A DNA stretch of 64,000 nt, from the NCBI RefSeq assembly GCF_042655435.1, contig NZ_JBHSMG010000001.1, positions 868,001-932,000 on the forward strand, read 5' to 3'. A program made the translations under genes and the position numbers. The notes under the pieces are model-generated. The model did no database searches. It was not told the DNA's origin and saw only the letters and a list, made by a program, of their open reading frames with translations. Below, in pieces: positions 59,821-64,000 of this stretch. The DNA is from Lysinimonas soli (GTDB lineage Bacteria; Actinomycetota; Actinomycetes; Actinomycetales; Microbacteriaceae). Within the stretch, counting starts at the first letter, position 1, and each line of letters opens with the position of its first letter.

Positions 59821-61593
59821 GTGCACACGTTCCGGGTCTCGCGACGGCGTCTCGCACTCACTCTCTTCGCGGTGTTCGCGATCGTGACGGTGTTCGGGGT
59901 GCGTCTGGTCGACATCCAACTGGTGCAGGCCGACGAGCTCACCAAGCAGGCCCAGGACCGTCAGGTCCGCACGGTGACGACCTACGGGACAAGGGGCAAC
60001 ATCGTCGATTCCAATGGCGTTGTGCTGGCTGACAGCGTCGACCGTTTCGACATCACGGCCTCTCCGAAGAGCGCGTCACCCGACGGGTACGACCACCGGA
60101 ACGCCGACGGCACGAAGACCCATGTCTCGTTGGCGGATGCGATCTCGCGGATCGCCCAGGTGACGGGAGCCGCCCCTCAGACGCTCTACAGCGCCCTGAC
60201 CGCCAAGCCGGACTCCGACTTCGCCTACCTGGTCAAGGGCGTGAAGCTCGACGTGTTCAACAAGGTCAAGGCGCTCAAGATCCCGTGGGTGTACAGCGAG
60301 CCGCATCCGGCGCGCACCTATCCCAACGGCGCGGTCGCGGGAAACCTCGTCGGCTTCGTCGGCACCGACGGCCCGCAGGCGGGGACCGAGCTGAAGCAGA
60401 ACGCGTGCCTGGCCGGCACCAACGGCTCGTCGAGCTACGAGACCAGCGCCGACGGCGTTCGTCTGCCGGGCAGCACGGTCGTGACGAAGGCCGCGAAGGA
60501 CGGCGGCACGATCACCCTCACGATCGACTCCAACCTGCAGTGGTTCGCCCAGCAGACCCTCGCGCAACAGGCGCAGGCCACGGGCGCCCAATGGGGCACG
60601 GCGATGATCGTGCGCGTGAGCGACGGGCACATCATGGCCGCCGCGGACTATCCCTCGGTCGACCCCAACGACCGCAATTCGGTGAGCCCCGACTCGCTCG
60701 GAGCACGCAGCTTCACCAGCCCCTACGAACCCGGATCGATCATGAAGCCCGCGACGGTCGCCGGGCTGGTCGACAAGGGCCTCGTCACCGCGTCGACCCC
60801 CGTCGTGGTGCCGAGCCGGTTCACCGACGGACTGCCCAAGGGCAGCTACATCAAAGACGCGTTCGCGCACCCCACCGAGCACTGGACGGTCGCGGGCGTC
60901 ATCATGAACTCGTCGAACATCGGCATCGCCGAGCTGACCAAGCTCGAGAGCGAGAAGGATCGCTACGCGAACCTGCGCGCCTTCGGGCTCGGGTCGAAGA
61001 CGGCCGCCGACTTCCTGGGCGAGGACCCGGGTGACCTGATCCCGCCCGACAAGGTCGACTCGATCACCACGGTGACCCAGCAGTTCGGGCAGGGAATGAC
61101 CGCGACCTCGGCGCAGATCGCGAGTCTGTACCAGACCCTCGGCAACGACGGGCTGCGCCTTCCCCTCACCCTCATCGACAGCTGCACGGCGGCCGACGGC
61201 ACCGTGACGCACCCGACGAGCGGCACCCCGACCCGGGCGGTCTCGGCCTCGGCGGCCCAGGAGGTGCGGCAGATGATGGAGACCGTGACCACGATGGGGT
61301 CGCTGCGCAACATCATCAACATCCCGGGCTATCGCATCGCCTCCAAGTCGGGCACCGCGCAGGTCGCCGACGCGAACGGCCGGTACGGAAGCGACTACAT
61401 CGTGTCGGTCGCGGGTCTGGTGCCGGCCGACAGGCCGCAGTACGCCGTGATCGTCACCCTGGCGAAGCCCGCTACGATAAAGACTTCCGCCGCCGCGGCG
61501 CCTGCATACGCGACGCTCATGAAGCAGGTCATCAAGACCTACCGCATCACCCCGTCGACCACGCCGGCGCCGAACGTCCCCGTCGTCTGGTAG
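59821..61593 (+). CDS. pbpB: Septal peptidoglycan transpeptidase (class B PBP, FtsI)
   Basis: This 590-residue division transpeptidase has an N-terminal transmembrane helix (LALTLFAVFAIVTVFGVRLVDIQL), a pedestal domain and a transpeptidase domain. The active site has Ser in YEPGSIMKPATV (S-x-x-K), S-x-N in NSSNIGIAEL and K-S-G-T in SKSGTAQVAD. The DRNG-equivalent R-G-N-I-V-D-S-N-G-V-V-L-A is seen near residue 60. It cross-links septal peptidoglycan with FtsW. GTG 59821 has AGGAGGAGACC upstream. No PASTA repeats are present at the C-terminus, unlike some Actinobacteria. Confidence 0.96.
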   Translation: MHTFRVSRRRLALTLFAVFAIVTVFGVRLVDIQLVQADELTKQAQDRQVRTVTTYGTRGNIVDSNGVVLADSVDRFDITASPKSASPDGYDHRNADGTKTHVSLADAISRIAQVTGAAPQTLYSALTAKPDSDFAYLVKGVKLDVFNKVKALKIPWVYSEPHPARTYPNGAVAGNLVGFVGTDGPQAGTELKQNACLAGTNGSSSYETSADGVRLPGSTVVTKAAKDGGTITLTIDSNLQWFAQQTLAQQAQATGAQWGTAMIVRVSDGHIMAAADYPSVDPNDRNSVSPDSLGARSFTSPYEPGSIMKPATVAGLVDKGLVTASTPVVVPSRFTDGLPKGSYIKDAFAHPTEHWTVAGVIMNSSNIGIAELTKLESEKDRYANLRAFGLGSKTAADFLGEDPGDLIPPDKVDSITTVTQQFGQGMTATSAQIASLYQTLGNDGLRLPLTLIDSCTAADGTVTHPTSGTPTRAVSASAAQEVRQMMETVTTMGSLRNIINIPGYRIASKSGTAQVADANGRYGSDYIVSVAGLVPADRPQYAVIVTLAKPATIKTSAAAAPAYATLMKQVIKTYRITPSTTPAPNVPVVW

Positions 61594-61644
61594 GCGGATC
61601 GGCTCGGACGAGCACCGGACAGCGAAGGACAGGAGGCGGGTAGC

Positions 61645-63207
61645 GTGAAGACCCGGATCCCCCCGGTCCTGCGTCCTGAGCATCCCGCTCCGCGATCACT
61701 GGCCATGCTGGTGCAGGAGTTCGGGCTCGAGCACCGCGGTTCGCTCGACGGCGTCGAAGTCACGGGCGTCACGCTCGGCACGGGCGACCTGCACCCCGGC
61801 GACCTCTTCGTGGGCATCCAGGGCGCCAACAGCCACGGTGCCTCGTACGCCGAGCAGGCCAAGGAGGGCGGCGCCGTCGCGCTCCTGACGGATGCCGCCG
61901 GGGCCGAGATCGCGACCGATGCGGGACTGCCCATCGTCATCGTCGACGACCCGCGCGCGGCTCTCGGAGAGCTGTCGGCGTGGGTGTATCGCACCGGTGA
62001 GTCCGCTCCGCTGCTGTTCGGCACCACGGGAACGAACGGCAAGACCTCGACCTCCTACCTGCTCGAGGCGATCCTGCGGCAGCTCGGCCTCGTGACCGGC
62101 CTCAGCTCGACGGCCGAACGGCACATCGGCGACATGACGGTCGTCAGCCGGCTGACGACACCCGAGGCCAGCGAGATGCACGCCCTGCTCGCCCGGATGC
62201 GCGAGGCGGGCGTTCGCGCCGTCGCCGTCGAGGTGAGCGCGCAGGCCCTCTCGCGTCGTCGCGTCGACGGTCTGGTGTTCGATGTCGTCGCCTTCACGAA
62301 CCTCAGCCACGACCACCTCGACGACTACGCCGACATGGAGGAGTACTTCCAGGCGAAGCTCGCCCTCTTCGAGCCGGACCGCGGCAAGCGCGGCGTGGTC
62401 TGCCTCGACTCGTCGTGGGGCGCGCGCGTCGTCGCCGAGTCGCGCATCCCCGTGACGACCATCGCGACGATCGGGCACGCGTCGGCCGAGGACGTCGAGA
62501 GCGCGGCCTGGGTGGTCGAGGTGCTCGAGGAGACCGCGGCCTACACCGAGTTCCGGCTCACCGGCCGCGACGGGCGTTCGCTCGTGACGCGCGAGCCGCT
62601 GATCGGCTGGCACATGGCGGCGAACGCGGCGCTCGCCATCGTCATGCTCGTCGAGGCCGGCTTCGAGCTCGAGGCGATCGGGGCGGCGCTCGACGCCGAG
62701 GGCGGCATCCAGGCGTATCTGCCGGGGCGCACCGAGCGGGTGTCGGGTGAACGCGGGCCCAGCGTGTACGTCGACTTCGGGCACAGCCCCGATGCCTTCG
62801 AGAACACCCTCGCGGCCGTGCGGCACTTCACGAGCGGACGCACGATCATGGTCTTCGGCGCGGACGGCGACCGGGATGCCACCAAGCGCCACGAGATGGC
62901 GCGCGTCGCCGCCGAGGGCAGCGACATCCTCGTGATCACCGATCACCACCCGCGCTTCGAAGACCCGGCGTCGATTCGCGCGACCCTGCTCGAGGGCGCG
63001 AAGCTCGCCGAGCACCAGCCCGAGACCTATGAGGTGAGTCCGCCGGAGGCGGCGATCCGCAAGGCCGTGTCGCTCGCCAAGGAGGGCGACTCGATCCTGT
63101 GGGCCGGGCCCGGTCACCAAGATTACCGCGACATCCGCGGCGTGCGCACGCCGTACTCGGCGCGTGAGGAGGCCCGCGCGGCCCTCCGTGAGGCGGGGTG
63201 GGCGTGA
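61645..63207 (+). CDS. murE: UDP-N-acetylmuramoyl-tripeptide synthetase MurE
   Basis: This 520-residue Mur ligase adds the third amino acid to UDP-MurNAc-L-Ala-D-Glu. The ATP loop is FGTTGTNGKTSTSYLLEAILR. AVAVEVSAQALSRRRVDGLVFDVVAFTNLSHDHLDDY is the metal/substrate region. The C-terminal domain has YVDFGHSPDAFENTL and VFGADGDRDATKRHEMARVA. At the usual DNPR (diaminopimelate) position the chain reads TDHHPRFEDPASIR, so the third residue may be lysine, ornithine, diaminobutyrate or another amino acid rather than meso-DAP. That would suit Microbacteriaceae, whose walls often hold unusual diamino acids. GTG 61645 has AGGAGGCGGG. Its stop overlaps the murF start. Confidence 0.94.
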   Translation: MKTRIPPVLRPEHPAPRSLAMLVQEFGLEHRGSLDGVEVTGVTLGTGDLHPGDLFVGIQGANSHGASYAEQAKEGGAVALLTDAAGAEIATDAGLPIVIVDDPRAALGELSAWVYRTGESAPLLFGTTGTNGKTSTSYLLEAILRQLGLVTGLSSTAERHIGDMTVVSRLTTPEASEMHALLARMREAGVRAVAVEVSAQALSRRRVDGLVFDVVAFTNLSHDHLDDYADMEEYFQAKLALFEPDRGKRGVVCLDSSWGARVVAESRIPVTTIATIGHASAEDVESAAWVVEVLEETAAYTEFRLTGRDGRSLVTREPLIGWHMAANAALAIVMLVEAGFELEAIGAALDAEGGIQAYLPGRTERVSGERGPSVYVDFGHSPDAFENTLAAVRHFTSGRTIMVFGADGDRDATKRHEMARVAAEGSDILVITDHHPRFEDPASIRATLLEGAKLAEHQPETYEVSPPEAAIRKAVSLAKEGDSILWAGPGHQDYRDIRGVRTPYSAREEARAALREAGWA

Positions 63208-64000
63208 TCGCCCTCACCCTCGCCGAGCTGGAAGAGACCCTCGGCGGCCGCCTGCTCCTGCCGGAGAACGTACTCCGTGAGGAGCTGGTCTCCGGTTCGG
63301 TGCAGACCAACTCGACCTTGGTGACCCCGGGCGCGATCTTCTTCGCGCTTCCTGGCACGGTCACCGACGGGCACCTGTTCGCCTCCGACGCGGTCGACCG
63401 CGGTGCCGCGCTCGTCGTGGCGGAGCGCCCGCTTCCGTTGCCGGTCCCAGTGCTCGTCGTCGAGAACGGCGTCGATGCCCTCGCCGCCCTCGCGCGGCTC
63501 GTGGTGGCGCGCGTGCGATCCGCCGGGGTCATGACGGTCATCGGCATCACGGGGTCGAACGGCAAGACCACGACCAAGAACCTGCTCCGGGCGGTGCTCG
63601 AGACCGAGGGCCCGACCGTCGCGCCGGCCGGATCGTTCAACAATCAGGTCGGGGCGCCCATCACGATGCTCCAGGTCGACGAGTCGACCCGGTTCCTGAT
63701 CGTCGAGATGGGGGCGAGCGGCGAGGGCGAGATCGCTCGGCTGGTCGGCATCGCGATGCCCGACATCTCGGTCGTGCTCAAAGTGGGGCTGGCCCACGCG
63801 GGAGCGTTCGGCGGCATCGAGGCGACCCAGCGGGCCAAGTCCGAGATCGTCCGCGAGCTGCCGCCGTCGGCGGTGGCCGTGCTCAATGCCGATGACGGCC
63901 GGGTGGCCGAGATGGCCGAGATGACGTCGGCACGGGCGGTCTGGTTCGGCCTCTCGGCGGGTGCCGACGTGCGCGCCGAGGACGTCCGCGCGGACTCGAC
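63204..64000 (+). CDS. murF: UDP-N-acetylmuramoyl-tripeptide-D-alanyl-D-alanine ligase MurF (3' partial)
   Basis: The first 265 residues are present and the gene runs off the window. It begins VIALTLAELEETLGGRL. NSTLVTPGAIFFALPG is the usual N-terminal UDP-binding part, and the ATP loop is VIGITGSNGKTTTKNLLRAVL. VAPAGSFNNQVGAPITML follows, then VEMGASGEGEIARL, all typical of MurF. It adds D-Ala-D-Ala to the nucleotide tripeptide. GTG 63204 overlaps the murE stop codon, so translation is coupled. The open frame continues to the last base without a stop. Confidence 0.95.
   Translation, partial: MIALTLAELEETLGGRLLLPENVLREELVSGSVQTNSTLVTPGAIFFALPGTVTDGHLFASDAVDRGAALVVAERPLPLPVPVLVVENGVDALAALARLVVARVRSAGVMTVIGITGSNGKTTTKNLLRAVLETEGPTVAPAGSFNNQVGAPITMLQVDESTRFLIVEMGASGEGEIARLVGIAMPDISVVLKVGLAHAGAFGGIEATQRAKSEIVRELPPSAVAVLNADDGRVAEMAEMTSARAVWFGLSAGADVRAEDVRADS

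Overview
This window is high-GC chromosomal DNA from an actinobacterium, most probably a Microbacteriaceae-like member of the Micrococcales (family-level placement is inference). The evidence is a strong G/C third-position bias, -10 boxes of the TANNNT type, and two gene neighbourhoods recognisable from mycobacteria and corynebacteria. One is pgsA-like / garA / ftsR / resR. The other is fadD15 / glcK / plsC / aroG / pknL / Rv2175c / idsA leading into mraZ-rsmH-ftsL-pbpB-murE-murF. I see no rRNA, tRNA, CRISPR array, insertion sequence or prophage. Apart from 6129-7051, which holds one weak gene, no stretch over 300 bp lacks a gene.

Layout. 1-7.9 kb: a TetR regulator, a 3-hydroxyacyl-CoA dehydrogenase, a membrane protein, a divergent glycosyltransferase / glycogen-debranching pair, a truncated aldehyde-dehydrogenase-like ORF, UspA and a VOC protein. 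7.9-13.3 kb: a CitAB/DctSR-type two-component system divergent from an NMT1/SsuA-type ABC importer; the shared control region carries four GCGCA(G/C)AA repeats. 13.3-22.5 kb: PEP synthase, a PhoX-like secreted protein, a GH15 glucosidase, an EmrB-type MFS pump with its MarR regulator, and a divergent dienelactone hydrolase. 22.7-28.5 kb: NIPSNAP, an LLM flavin monooxygenase, and a tightly coupled M20 amidohydrolase / GntR / alpha-beta hydrolase / APC permease operon. 28.6-33.7 kb: small enzymes, including a protealysin-type M4 protease operon with an emfourin-type inhibitor and an S4 protein. 33.7-42.6 kb: CDP-alcohol phosphatidyltransferase, the GarA-like FHA protein, two MerR regulators (FtsR- and ResR/McdR-like), two ParA/MinD ATPases, pyruvate carboxylase and peptide deformylase.

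42.7-46.8 kb is the most unusual block. Four overlapping genes encode GTP cyclohydrolase I, an FAD ferredoxin-reductase-like enzyme, a dihydropteroate-synthase homologue of the non-canonical FolP2 type, and a RibD-C reductase. The block is divergent from a SufR-like regulator with Fe-S-type cysteines. It reads as a dedicated pterin or pterin-like pathway under redox/Fe-S control rather than housekeeping folate synthesis.

46.9-64 kb: acyl-CoA ligase, glucokinase, acyltransferase, class II DAHP synthase, PknL-like PASTA kinase, a LysM cell-wall protein, an Rv2175c-like DNA-binding protein, polyprenyl synthase and DUF3040, followed by the division and cell-wall cluster. The mraZ promoter carries four GTGG boxes in exact 10-bp register, a textbook MraZ operator. 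Many single genes have a -10 hexamer ending 6-7 nt before ATG/GTG and no Shine-Dalgarno sequence, which suggests extensive leaderless transcription.
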